Source: Collinsella sp. (GTDB lineage: Bacteria; Actinomycetota; Coriobacteriia; Coriobacteriales; Coriobacteriaceae). From it: DNA of 64,000 nucleotides. Each line of letters starts with the position of its first letter. Within the stretch, counting starts at the first letter, position 1. The notes beneath the pieces were generated by a model that was given only the letters and a program-made list of their open reading frames with translations, was not told the DNA's origin and did no database searches. The DNA lies in contig DXMW01000032.1 of the NCBI GenBank assembly GCA_019414045.1, forward strand, positions 94,776 through 158,775, read 5' to 3'. A program made the position numbers and the translations under genes. Positions 22,505 to 31,482 of this stretch are shown here, one piece after another.

Positions 22505-23533
22505 CTACAGGTCGATGTGCGATTCCTTGATCGGGAACGGCTCCGCGAAGTGGCACGCGCAGCAGTGACCCGGTGCAACTTCCTTAAACTCGGGGAGCTT
22601 CTCGGAGCAGATACCCTGCGCGATCGGGCAACGCGTGTGGAAACGGCAGCCGGTCGGCGGATCCAGCGGCGACGGCGGATCGCCAGCGAGGATGATGCGC
22701 TTGCGGGTCTTCTGGATATCAGGATCGGGAACCGGCACGGCAGACAGCAGCGACTGCGTGTACGGATGGTGAGGCTCGCTATAGAGCGTCTTCCAGTCCG
22801 AAACCTCGACCATCTTACCCAGATACATAACGGCAACGCGATCAGAAATGTGCTGCACGACGGAGAGGTCGTGAGCAATGAAGAGATAAGCAGTACCGAA
22901 CTTATCCTGAAGCTCCTTCAGCAGGTTCAAAACCTGGGCCTGAATGGAAACGTCAAGTGCAGAGACAGGCTCGTCGCAGATGATCAGCTTGGGCTTCAGA
23001 GCGAACGCGCGGGCAATGCCGACACGCTGACGCTGACCGCCGGAGAACTCGTGCGGATAGCGGTTGATGTGCTCGGGGTTCAGACCGACGACGTCCAGCA
23101 GCTCGCGGACGCGCTCAATGCGCTCCTCCTTGGTACCCACACCATGAATGGTCATGGGCTCGGAGACAATCTCACCGATGGTCATACGAGGGTTGAGCGA
23201 AGCATAAGGATCCTGGAAGATAAACTGCATCTCACGACGCATGTCCTTGATCTCATGCTTGCTCATCTCGGCAACATCTTTGCCCTGGAAGAACACCTTG
23301 CCGGCGGTCGGCTTGGTCAGACGCATGATAGTGCGGCCCGTGGTGGATTTACCGCAACCAGACTCGCCAACCAGACCAAAGGTCTCGCCAGGATAAATCT
23401 CAAAAGAGATGTCGTTTACAGCAGAGACGACGCGCTTGGAAAAACGCTTGGCGAACATGCCGGACTCTGCGGGAAACTCCTTGGAGAGGTGCTCGACCTT
23501 CAGCAGTGGAGTGCGCTCGTTATTGTCTGCCAT
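22505..23533 (-). CDS. oppF: Oligopeptide ABC transporter ATPase (OppF-type)
   Basis: 342 residues. Walker A GESGCGKST, signature LSGGQ-type (EFSGGQRQRVGIARA), Walker B LIICDEPVSALD, and an H-loop region. The C-terminal oligopeptide-ATPase region has GCRFHTRCPIAQGIC, the conserved Cys cluster of this subfamily. It energises import together with OppD. ATG 23533 directly follows the oppD stop, with no gap. It is the last gene of the operon, and palindrome D follows. Confidence 0.93.
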   Translation of the reverse strand: MADNNERTPLLKVEHLSKEFPAESGMFAKRFSKRVVSAVNDISFEIYPGETFGLVGESGCGKSTTGRTIMRLTKPTAGKVFFQGKDVAEMSKHEIKDMRREMQFIFQDPYASLNPRMTIGEIVSEPMTIHGVGTKEERIERVRELLDVVGLNPEHINRYPHEFSGGQRQRVGIARAFALKPKLIICDEPVSALDVSIQAQVLNLLKELQDKFGTAYLFIAHDLSVVQHISDRVAVMYLGKMVEVSDWKTLYSEPHHPYTQSLLSAVPVPDPDIQKTRKRIILAGDPPSPLDPPTGCRFHTRCPIAQGICSEKLPEFKEVAPGHCCACHFAEPFPIKESHIDL

Positions 23534-24625
23534 TTACGCCTCGCCTCCCTTCTTGGAATCCTTGCGCGTACGGGACGTCTCAGGAGCGTTCTTGAGGAAC
23601 TCGGGGTCACCGGAATAGTGGCACGCAGAATAGTGACCGGACTCGGTGACAACGCGCTCAGGGCGCTGCTTGCGGCACTTGTCCGTCGCGTAGGGGCAAC
23701 GAGGAGAGAAGACGCAGCCCTCAGGCAGGTTCATGAGCGAAGGCGGGTTGCCGTGAATCGGCGTCAGCGGCTTCTTCTCTTCGATTGCCTGCTCCGGGAT
23801 GGAGCGGATAAGACCCCAGGTGTAGGGGTGGCGGCTCTCGTAGAAGATTTCCTCAGCAGTACCGAACTCAACGGGGCGGCCGGCGTACATAACCATGATC
23901 TTATCGGCCATATCGGCGACAACACCCAGGTCATGGGTAATCATGATGATGGCGTTGCCGTTCTTCTCCTGCATCTCCTGCATGAGCTCGATAATCTGAG
24001 CCTGGATGGTAACGTCCAGGGCAGTCGTGGGCTCGTCGGCAATCAGAATATCGGGATCGCAGGCAAGGGCCATGGCAATCATGACTCGCTGACGCATACC
24101 GCCAGAGAACTGGTGCGGATACTCATTGACGCGCTTCTCGGGCTCGGGGATACCCACGAGGTCCAAAAGCTCGGTGGCACGCTTGAGCGCCTCCTGCTTG
24201 GAGTAGCCACGGTGCAGACGAAGACCCTCGCCCACCTGCCTGCCGATCTTATAGACCGGGTTCAAGGAGGTCATAGGATCCTGGAAGATCATCGCGATAT
24301 CGTTGCCGCGAATGTGCTGCATCTCTTCCTCGGTCATTTCGAGGATGGAGCGGCCGCGATAGCGAACGTCACCGCCCTCGATCTTTCCCGGAGGCATCGA
24401 GATGAGGCCCATGATGGTCATGGCGGTCACGGACTTACCGGAGCCGGACTCACCGACGACGCCCAGGGTTTCGCCGCGATCGAGCGTGTAGGAGACACCG
24501 TCGACAGCGCGAACAACGCCATCCTCGGTGTGGAAATACATCTTAAGGTCATCGACCTCGAGCAGATGCTGGCCCTCAGGAACCGGCTGATCCTTCAGGT
24601 CCACATAGTTCTTGTTCTTCTTCAT
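23534..24625 (-). CDS. oppD: Oligopeptide ABC transporter ATPase (OppD-type)
   Basis: 363 residues. Walker A GESGSGKSVTA, signature QFSGGMRQRVMIAMA, Walker B LIADEPTTALD. The C-terminal subfamily motif GCVFSPRCPYATDKC holds the conserved Cys. The protein works as a heterodimer with the OppF-type ATPase on the inner face of the membrane. ATG 24625 lies 2 nt after the oppC stop. Confidence 0.93.
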   Translation of the reverse strand: MKKNKNYVDLKDQPVPEGQHLLEVDDLKMYFHTEDGVVRAVDGVSYTLDRGETLGVVGESGSGKSVTAMTIMGLISMPPGKIEGGDVRYRGRSILEMTEEEMQHIRGNDIAMIFQDPMTSLNPVYKIGRQVGEGLRLHRGYSKQEALKRATELLDLVGIPEPEKRVNEYPHQFSGGMRQRVMIAMALACDPDILIADEPTTALDVTIQAQIIELMQEMQEKNGNAIIMITHDLGVVADMADKIMVMYAGRPVEFGTAEEIFYESRHPYTWGLIRSIPEQAIEEKKPLTPIHGNPPSLMNLPEGCVFSPRCPYATDKCRKQRPERVVTESGHYSACHYSGDPEFLKNAPETSRTRKDSKKGGEA

Positions 24626-24627
24626 CC

Positions 24628-25563
24628 TTATGCGTCCTTCATCTTGACGTCGAGGGCGTCGCGCAGACCGTCACCCAGCAGGGTGAAGGCGAGCACCGTC
24701 GAGAGAATTGCCAGACCGGGCATGATCATCATCCAGGGAGCGGTCAGAAGATACTGCTGACCGTCCTGAATCATGGAGCCCCACGAAGGCGTAGGCGGAA
24801 TAACGCCCATGCCGAGGAAGGACAGAGCGGACTCGGTCAGAATGGCGCCACCAATGTTCATGGTCGCGTAGACCACGATGGAGGCGACGGAGTTCGGGAA
24901 GATGTGACGCACGACGATACGAGCATCAGATGCACCCATCGCGCGCGCTGCATCAACATAGTCGTTTTCCTTGACCGTCAAGATTGCAGAGCGGAAGACG
25001 CGCGCAATCGAAGGCCAGCCAAGAATGCCGATGGCGATAAAGACGTTCTGAAGACCACGGCCGATAACGGCGATCATGGCGACAACGAACAGCACGTACG
25101 GGAACGCCAGGAAGATGTCCGCACAGCGCATGATGATCGTATCCCAAATGCCGCCGTAGAAACCGGCCAGGGCGCCCATGACCAGGCCGATCAATGTGGA
25201 GATGGCGGTGGCCATGATACCGACAGAAAGCGAAACGCGTGCACCGTAGATAACGCGGACGAGAATGTCGCGACCGAGGGCATCGGTGCCAAACGGATGC
25301 TCGGCACACGGAGCCAGTAGCGATGTCTCGGCCATGGTGGTCGAATCGGAAGCCGTCGGCGAACCGAGCCAGGGCTTAGCCCACAGATCTGCGGTCAGGG
25401 CAACCACAACGACGATGATGATCCAGCAGACACCGATAACGGCGAGCTTGTTCTTACGAAGACGCTTAAAAGCGTCGCCCCACAGCGTGCGGGACTTGGC
25501 GGGAGCAGATGCGACCTTGGTGGCGGTAGCCTGCTCCTGAGACTGAGAATCAGTTTCCTGCAT
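24628..25563 (-). CDS. oppC: Oligopeptide ABC transporter permease (OppC-type)
   Basis: 311 residues with an N-terminal cytoplasmic segment, an N-terminal TM helix and about five more helices. The OppC N-terminal domain (RLRKNKLAVIGVCWI) and the EAA-type loop (YVDAARAMGASDARIVVRHIFPN) are clear. LGTDALGRDI-like sequence follows the first helix as in other OppC/DppC proteins. It forms the channel with OppB. Confidence 0.93.
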   Translation of the reverse strand: MQETDSQSQEQATATKVASAPAKSRTLWGDAFKRLRKNKLAVIGVCWIIIVVVVALTADLWAKPWLGSPTASDSTTMAETSLLAPCAEHPFGTDALGRDILVRVIYGARVSLSVGIMATAISTLIGLVMGALAGFYGGIWDTIIMRCADIFLAFPYVLFVVAMIAVIGRGLQNVFIAIGILGWPSIARVFRSAILTVKENDYVDAARAMGASDARIVVRHIFPNSVASIVVYATMNIGGAILTESALSFLGMGVIPPTPSWGSMIQDGQQYLLTAPWMMIMPGLAILSTVLAFTLLGDGLRDALDVKMKDA

Positions 25564-25577
25564 GAGACGTACCTCCC

Positions 25578-26615
25578 TTAGGCCTTATCCGACGGACCGC
25601 CAAGGCGGATGCGCGGGTCGAGGAATGCATAGCTAATGTCGACGAGCAGGTTGATCACCATGACGACGACAACGATGAGCGTAACGCCGCCCATAACGAT
25701 GGGCCAGTCACGCATGCTAATGGCGCGATAGACCTCATAGCCGATACCGGGCCAGTTGAAGACCGTCTCGGTCAGGATGGCGCCCGAAAGCATGCCGCCA
25801 AAGTCGACACCAATATAGGTAACGACGGGGATGAGTGCATTCTTAAGCGCATGCTTGACGATGATCGCACGATTGGAGAGACCCTTGGCCTTTGCCGTAC
25901 GGATGTAATCCTGGTTCATGACGTCAAGCAGCTGCGAGCGCATAATGCGCGCAGCATAAGCGGTCGAAACCGAAGCCAGCGTAATGGTCGGAAGCACATA
26001 GTGCATCCAATCCTGATACTGAGAGCTGGAACCGCCGGCACCCGAGATCGGCATGGAGATTGCACCGCCCGTGGCGTCCTTGAGGATGACGCCAAAGAAC
26101 AGCTGCAGCAACATACCGAGCCAGAAGGCCGGGACCGCAACGAGGATCGACGTGGTGAGCGTTACCAAAATATCCCAGAAGGAATAACGCTTTACCGCCG
26201 AAATGATACCCGCACCGATACCCATAATTGCCTCGAGCACGATGGCGCACGCGGCAAGTTTGACCGTATACGGATACTTCTGGGCAAAGATTTCCGTAAC
26301 CGGCAGCTTGCGCTGATACGAATTGCCCAGATCGCCATGAAGCAGGCCGTTCATGTAATACAAGTAACGGTCCACGAGCGACGTTTGAACGGGGTCGCCG
26401 TTCTCGTCAAGGATCGCGTTGCCGTCATCGTCCGTCTGGACCAGGTGATAGCGAACGCGAAGCTGAAGCTCCACCTCGGGGGACAGAGCCTTGTCTCCAC
26501 CGATCAGCTTGATCGGATCTCCCGGCACGATATTCTGGAGGGCGAACAGAATCAGCGTAACGCCCAAAAACACCGGGATGAACTGAAGCACACGTTTAAC
26601 GATGTACTTACCCAT
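25578..26615 (-). CDS. oppB: Oligopeptide ABC transporter permease (OppB-type)
   Basis: 345 residues, beginning MGKYIVKRVLQFIPVFLG as typical for OppB/DppB. The EAA loop reads YIRTAKAKGLSNRAIIVKHALKNA. A charged periplasmic insertion (about 60-95, rich in Asp/Asn) lies between TM1 and TM2 and is longer than in many homologues. A hairpin at 26646-26675 separates it from oppA, probably lowering its expression relative to the binding protein. Confidence 0.92.
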   Translation of the reverse strand: MGKYIVKRVLQFIPVFLGVTLILFALQNIVPGDPIKLIGGDKALSPEVELQLRVRYHLVQTDDDGNAILDENGDPVQTSLVDRYLYYMNGLLHGDLGNSYQRKLPVTEIFAQKYPYTVKLAACAIVLEAIMGIGAGIISAVKRYSFWDILVTLTTSILVAVPAFWLGMLLQLFFGVILKDATGGAISMPISGAGGSSSQYQDWMHYVLPTITLASVSTAYAARIMRSQLLDVMNQDYIRTAKAKGLSNRAIIVKHALKNALIPVVTYIGVDFGGMLSGAILTETVFNWPGIGYEVYRAISMRDWPIVMGGVTLIVVVVMVINLLVDISYAFLDPRIRLGGPSDKA

Positions 26616-26645
26616 ACCACTCCCCTATCTAGGGATTAACCTAAA

Positions 26646-26675
26646 TGGGATGCCGATCGCCAGACCGGCATCCCA
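26646..26675 (-). terminator. Hairpin between oppA and oppB
   Basis: A perfect 10-bp stem (26646-26655 with 26666-26675), loop 10 nt, followed on the minus strand by only TTT. It fits a partial terminator or mRNA stabiliser that sets a high binding-protein to permease ratio. Confidence 0.65.
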
Positions 26676-26771
26676 AAATTACCATCAGCCAGTTTACCCC
26701 AGGTTAGGGAGAACTGTATGTTTCCCATGAGGTCTACGTAAATACTTGACCCTCACGGAAGCTGCAAACTC

Positions 26772-28448
26772 TTAGGCGAGCTCAGCGGTACCCAGATCGG
26801 CGTGCTTCTGCGGATCGACATAGAGGTGCTTAATGCGATCGGAGCCGGCGATGGTGTGCGTGTAGAACATAATCGGGATGACCGGGCAGTCGGCAGCGAC
26901 CATTGCGTCGGCCTCCTGCATCTTAGCGACGCGCTCCTCGTCGTCAACAATAGTACGAGCCTCGTCGACCTTGGCGTCGAACTCGGGGTTGTTGTAACCG
27001 GAGCGGTTGTCGCCACCGAGGGAGTCGGAGTGGAACAGCGGATACAGGAAGTTGTCCATGATCGGGTAGTCGGCAATCCAACCCAGACGACCGAACTGAT
27101 AGTTAAAGTTCTGATACTGCTCGAGCAGGGCAGACCACTCAGGGGTATCGGAGACAGCGGTAACGCCAACCTTGGCGAGGTCACCGATGATGGACTCCAT
27201 GATCTCCTTGTGACCGCCGTCCTGGTTGTAGGACAGGGTCACGCTAATGCCACGATCCCCGTTAGCGCCAGCGGGAGCAACCTTGTCGAGGTACTCGTTA
27301 GCCTTGTCGACATCGTAGGCGCAGAACTCCCATGCGCCCTCCTTGTAGCCATCGATGCCCGGAGGAACAATGCCGTCGGCAGGAGTACGGGTACCCTTGA
27401 AGATGGTCTTGCAGATGGCCTCACGGTTGATGGCCAGGGAGATACCCCTGCGCAGGTCGGCGTTGCTGAACGGCTCGGCCGTGGTGTTGCAGGTCAGATA
27501 GTACGTGGAAGGCTCGGCGCCGAGCAGCATGCGCTCGCCGTCACCCATGGTGTAGCCGTCCTTGGACACGCCGCGATCCTTCTTGGCGGCGTCGATCTGA
27601 GCGACGGGAACGTCGCAGACATCGAGGTTACCGGCCTGGAACTCCTTGTAGGCGGTCTCCATGTCCTTGATGACCTGGAAGTGGATGCCATCGATCTTGG
27701 CCTTGTCGCCATAGTAATCGTCGAACTTCTTGACGTTGATCTCCTGGCCATCCTCCCACTTGCCGTCCATCATGAACGGGCCGTTACCGACCGGGGCGAG
27801 GTAGAAGCTCTTGACATCGGACTCGGCGCACTCGGGAACCGGGGCCAGAGCCGGGTGAGAGGCGACGAAGGGGAAGTCGGCGTAAGCGGAAGCCAGCTTG
27901 ACGACGAGGGTCTCATCGTCGGGGCAGGTAACACCGCTGAGCTCGGTAGCGTTACCGGCAAGCAGATCGTCATAGCCCTCGACCATGGAAAGGTGATAGG
28001 AGACCTCGGAAGGGCCGTACTCGGTAGCGACAGCCGACTTGGTGTTGACCAGACGCTCCCAACCGAGCTTGAAGGACTTGGAGGTAACGTCGTCACCGTT
28101 GTGGAACTTGGCCTTCTTGATCTTGAAGGTGAACTCGGTGGCGTCGTCGTTGGCCTCGAAGGACTCGCAAGCCAGCGGAACGATCTCGCCCTTCTCGGCG
28201 TCATAAGAGGTCAGAGCATCAAAGAGCTGGTACTCGACCTGAGTGCCCTGGTCCTCCTGGACATTGTAGGGGTCGATGCAGACCGGGTTGTTGATGTAGA
28301 AGTTCAGCTTCGAACCGGACTCAGAACCGGAAGCGTCGCCGCCCTTCTTGCCGCATGCGGCAAGAAAAGCCATGGAGCTCGCAGCAAGGGTACCGCCGAC
28401 AAAGGCGCGACGACCCATAACGGGCTGGTGGAACATAGAATCAGCCAT
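26772..28448 (-). CDS. oppA: Oligopeptide-binding lipoprotein of the ABC transporter
   Basis: 558 residues from ATG 28448 (AAGGAGG 6-7 nt upstream). The signal has a twin-arginine core GRRAFVGG followed by lipobox LAAC with Cys32, so it is probably a Tat-exported lipoprotein anchored outside the membrane. The mature part is an SBP family 5 peptide-binding protein, including the RRGISLAINREAI-type motif of this family. First gene of oppABCDF. The ligand (peptides of unknown length) is inferred from the family. Confidence 0.92.
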   Translation of the reverse strand: MADSMFHQPVMGRRAFVGGTLAASSMAFLAACGKKGGDASGSESGSKLNFYINNPVCIDPYNVQEDQGTQVEYQLFDALTSYDAEKGEIVPLACESFEANDDATEFTFKIKKAKFHNGDDVTSKSFKLGWERLVNTKSAVATEYGPSEVSYHLSMVEGYDDLLAGNATELSGVTCPDDETLVVKLASAYADFPFVASHPALAPVPECAESDVKSFYLAPVGNGPFMMDGKWEDGQEINVKKFDDYYGDKAKIDGIHFQVIKDMETAYKEFQAGNLDVCDVPVAQIDAAKKDRGVSKDGYTMGDGERMLLGAEPSTYYLTCNTTAEPFSNADLRRGISLAINREAICKTIFKGTRTPADGIVPPGIDGYKEGAWEFCAYDVDKANEYLDKVAPAGANGDRGISVTLSYNQDGGHKEIMESIIGDLAKVGVTAVSDTPEWSALLEQYQNFNYQFGRLGWIADYPIMDNFLYPLFHSDSLGGDNRSGYNNPEFDAKVDEARTIVDDEERVAKMQEADAMVAADCPVIPIMFYTHTIAGSDRIKHLYVDPQKHADLGTAELA

Positions 28449-28689
28449 GCCATCCTCCTTATGAGATAGGACAAAGAAATGTTCAGTCGGACACATGTCG
28501 AGACAATCCGATCCGAACCATCAAACGCCGCCCGTTGCTATGGCTGGTTATGCACAACGAACCAACGTTTCTCAATACAGTAGCGCATTTTATGCACGAT
28601 TTGGGGCTAATTCCGGTCAACGGTCGAGAATTTCTTTAGTTGGGCGAAGTATGTGGGGATATTTTGGCTCTGTTACAAATATGTAAACA

Positions 28690-28719
28690 AAAAGGGTCCC
28701 GCACTTGCGGGACCCTTTT
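28690..28719. terminator. Bidirectional terminator after secG
   Basis: A perfect 13-bp stem (28690-28702 with 28707-28719) with 4-nt loop, A-run on one side and T-run on the other. It ends secG transcription on the minus strand. Confidence 0.9.
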
Positions 28720-28741
28720 CAAGTATTTATGCGGCTCGTGA

Positions 28742-28996
28742 TTAGTAGCCCACGATGCCCTGCGGGAAGAAGAACATGCACAGCACGACGCACACGGCAA
28801 ACACGACAGCCATGATGACGGTCAGGCGGTCAAGGTTCTGCTCCATAACGCCCGTGGCAGAGCTGGAGTTATACAGCGAGCTGGCAATCATATCCGAAAC
28901 GCCGGTACCCTTACCGGAATGCATCAGGACGAGAATCGTCAGCGCCACGGCAGAAACAGCCCAAACGACAAACAGAAGAATCTGGAACGGACCCAT
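28742..28996 (-). CDS. secG: Protein translocase subunit SecG
   Basis: 84 residues with two TM helices (about 5-24 and 56-77) and the conserved loop LMHSGKGTGVSDM between them. It assists SecYEG/SecA protein export. A strong terminator (29094-29126) separates it from gpmI, so it is its own transcription unit although it lies after the glycolytic genes. Confidence 0.93.
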   Translation of the reverse strand: MGPFQILLFVVWAVSAVALTILVLMHSGKGTGVSDMIASSLYNSSSATGVMEQNLDRLTVIMAVVFAVCVVLCMFFFPQGIVGY

Positions 28997-29093
28997 AGAT
29001 AAGCTCCTTAATAGAACAATTCAAACTCCAGTACTGTACCACAACCCCCAGCACTCCCCCATCAGCCATTTGGTGACGAGGTAGAAATAGCGC

Positions 29094-29126
29094 AAAAAAA
29101 GAGGGTTGTCCGGTTGTGGACAACCC
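29094..29126 (-). terminator. Terminator after gpmI
   Basis: A 9-bp stem (29103-29111 with 29118-29126), loop 6 nt, followed on the minus strand by seven T. Ends the pgk-tpiA-gpmI transcript. Confidence 0.88.
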
Positions 29127-29155
29127 CCTTACTAGAAAACGGTATTTGTTTTCTA

Positions 29156-30709
29156 TTAGGCCTCGGTGGCGAGTACGCGACCCGTCATCTCGGCGGAAGG
29201 CTCAATACCAGCCATGGTGAGCATGGTCGGAGCGATATCGGAAAGACGGCCGTCCTCGATACCGGTGAGCTGTGCCTTCTCATCAACGATGATGAACGGC
29301 ACGCGGTTGGTGGTGTGAGCCGTGAACGGATGCTTGGAACCGTCGGAAGCAACGTCAAACATGTGATCGGCGTTGCCGTGATCGGCGGTAATCAGCGCAA
29401 AGCCGCCCTTAGCGAGAATCGCCGGGACAACCTTGGACAGGGCATCGTCAACAGCCTCGACGGCCTTAACGGCAGCGTCGAAGACACCGGTGTGACCAAC
29501 CATGTCGCAGTTTGCGAAGTTCACGATGTAGAAATCAGCGCGATCCTCGTTGATGGCGGCGACAAGCTTCTCGGTAACCTCGGGAGCGCTCATCTCGGGC
29601 TGCAAATCGTAGGTAGCGACCTTGGGAGAGGCGACGAGCACGCGCTCCTCGCCCTCCTTGGGCTCCTCGATGCCGCCGTTGAGGAAGAACGTCACGTGGG
29701 CGTACTTCTCGGTCTCGGCGGTGTGCAGCTGCTTCAGGCCATTGGCGGCGATAACGTCGGCCAGAACGTTCTCGGGGAACGTCTTGGGGAAGGCGACCTC
29801 GACGTCAAACGTCGGGTCGTACTCGGTCATCGTCACAAAGTGCGAAAGCTTGATCTGCTCGCGCTCAAAGCCGTCGAACTCCTTGTCCGTGAACACGCGA
29901 GTCATCTGACGAGCGCGGTCGGGACGGAAGTTGAAGAAGATGGCCGCGTCGCCCTCGTGGATGCCCTCGTTGTGGGCAGCGAAGGGCTCGACGAACTCGT
30001 CGCCGCGCGGATCCTTCTCGTAGTAGGCCTTGATACCGGCAACAGGGTCGGTATCGGCATCGGATGCGTTGACCATGACATCGTAGGCGCGCTGGATGCG
30101 CTCCCAACGGTTGTCGCGGTCCATGGCCCAATAACGGCCCGAGACGGTGGCAACGCGAGCGTCGCAACCGGTCTCCTCGGAGATCTTAGCCAGGAAGGCG
30201 CAGAACTCACTCATGTAACCGGCACCGGACTGCGGGTCAACGTCGCGACCATCCATGAAGGCGTGGACGCGAACGGTCTTGACACCGTGCTCGGCAGCCA
30301 TCTTGACCAGAGCCTCAACGTGGCTCATATGAGAATGAACACCGCCAGGGCTCATAAGGCCCATGAGGTGGAGAGTCTTGCCGTCAGCCTTGACGTCGTC
30401 CATAGCCTTGACGAAGACCTCGTTCTTGGCGATGGAGCCGTCCTTGATGGCATTGTTGATGCGCGAAAGCTCCTGGAACACGATGCGGCCGGCACCGATG
30501 TTGAGGTGACCCACCTCGGAGTTGCCCATCTGGCCATCGGGAAGACCCACGTCCTCGCCCGAAGCGCCGAGCGTGGTGTGGGGGTACTTCTCGTACAGGC
30601 TATCGAGGAAGGGCGTCTTGGCAGCGGCGACGGCGTTCTCGCCATCGGCCGGAGCCAGGCCGCAACCATCCATGATGATCAGGAGTGCAGGAAGATGACG
30701 CTGTGCCAT
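29156..30709 (-). CDS. gpmI: 2,3-bisphosphoglycerate-independent phosphoglycerate mutase
   Basis: Interconverts 3- and 2-phosphoglycerate in glycolysis using two Mn ions. 517 residues, the usual length. Asp14 in MDGCG and the catalytic Ser64 in GNSEVGHLN are present, and the second metal site appears as ADHGNAD near the C-terminus. ATG 30709 is 5 nt after the tpiA stop. Third gene of pgk-tpiA-gpmI. Confidence 0.96.
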   Translation of the reverse strand: MAQRHLPALLIIMDGCGLAPADGENAVAAAKTPFLDSLYEKYPHTTLGASGEDVGLPDGQMGNSEVGHLNIGAGRIVFQELSRINNAIKDGSIAKNEVFVKAMDDVKADGKTLHLMGLMSPGGVHSHMSHVEALVKMAAEHGVKTVRVHAFMDGRDVDPQSGAGYMSEFCAFLAKISEETGCDARVATVSGRYWAMDRDNRWERIQRAYDVMVNASDADTDPVAGIKAYYEKDPRGDEFVEPFAAHNEGIHEGDAAIFFNFRPDRARQMTRVFTDKEFDGFEREQIKLSHFVTMTEYDPTFDVEVAFPKTFPENVLADVIAANGLKQLHTAETEKYAHVTFFLNGGIEEPKEGEERVLVASPKVATYDLQPEMSAPEVTEKLVAAINEDRADFYIVNFANCDMVGHTGVFDAAVKAVEAVDDALSKVVPAILAKGGFALITADHGNADHMFDVASDGSKHPFTAHTTNRVPFIIVDEKAQLTGIEDGRLSDIAPTMLTMAGIEPSAEMTGRVLATEA

Positions 30710-30714
30710 ATGTC

Positions 30715-31482
30715 CTACTCGCCTGCCTTGACGACCATAGAGGCGAAGTCGGCAGCCTTGAGCGAAGCGCCGCCCACGAGGGCGCCGTCGACGTCGGGCT
30801 TGGCGACGAGCTCGGCGATGTTGCCGGGCTTGGCAGAGCCACCATAGAGAACGCGGATGCCGTCGGCGAGCTCCTCACCGAACATCTCCTTGAGGGTCTC
30901 ACGGATAGCGCCGCAGACCTCCTGAGCGTCCTCGGCGGTAGCGGTCTTGCCGGTGCCGATGGCCCAGATGGGCTCGTAGGCGACGACGACCTGCTTGGGG
31001 CAAGTGATCTCGAGACCCTCGAGACCAGCCTTGACCTGGTTCACGACGTGCTCGACATAGGTGCCGGCCTCGCGGACCTCAAGGGACTCGCCGCAGCAGA
31101 AGACAGGAACAAGACCGGCGGCAACGAGGGCCTTGGCCTTCTTGTTCTGATCCTCGTCGGTCTCGTGGAAGTAATCACGACGCTCGGAGTGACCGATGAT
31201 GCAGTAGGTGCAGCCAGCGGACTTGAGCATGTCGCAAGAAGACTCACCGGTGAAGGCACCCTTGGCCTCCCAGTACACGTTCTGTGCACCGAGGGCGATG
31301 GGGGCAGCCTGAATACGGTCATGAACCGTGGTGATGTCGATGGTCGGAGGGCAGACGAGCACCTCGACGCCAGCCGGAACCTCGGGCAGAGCCTGAGCCA
31401 GCTCGTCGGCGAGCTTGGCGGCCTCGGCGACGTCGTTGTTCATCTTCCAGTTACCAGCGATAAGAAGGGTGCGATTAGGCAT
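30715..31482 (-). CDS. tpiA: Triose-phosphate isomerase
   Basis: Interconverts dihydroxyacetone phosphate and glyceraldehyde 3-phosphate. 255 residues: GNWKMN with the catalytic Lys, IIGHSERR with the catalytic His, and AYEPIWAIGTGKTA with the catalytic Glu and flexible loop. ATG 31482 overlaps the end of pgk by 8 nt (ATGCCTAA), and GGAGG lies inside pgk 9 nt upstream, so translation is coupled to pgk. Confidence 0.97.
   Translation of the reverse strand: MPNRTLLIAGNWKMNNDVAEAAKLADELAQALPEVPAGVEVLVCPPTIDITTVHDRIQAAPIALGAQNVYWEAKGAFTGESSCDMLKSAGCTYCIIGHSERRDYFHETDEDQNKKAKALVAAGLVPVFCCGESLEVREAGTYVEHVVNQVKAGLEGLEITCPKQVVVAYEPIWAIGTGKTATAEDAQEVCGAIRETLKEMFGEELADGIRVLYGGSAKPGNIAELVAKPDVDGALVGGASLKAADFASMVVKAGE

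Noticed and set aside
22448..24760. A 770-codon + strand frame opposite oppF and oppD that starts inside palindrome D
   Set aside because: Antisense shadow of two intact ATPase genes. The start ATG belongs to the conserved palindrome segment, and no Shine-Dalgarno precedes it.
26802..30847. Long + strand frames opposite oppA (26802-28469) and gpmI (29114-30847)
   Set aside because: Both mirror conserved genes on the other strand and have biased, domain-free translations.
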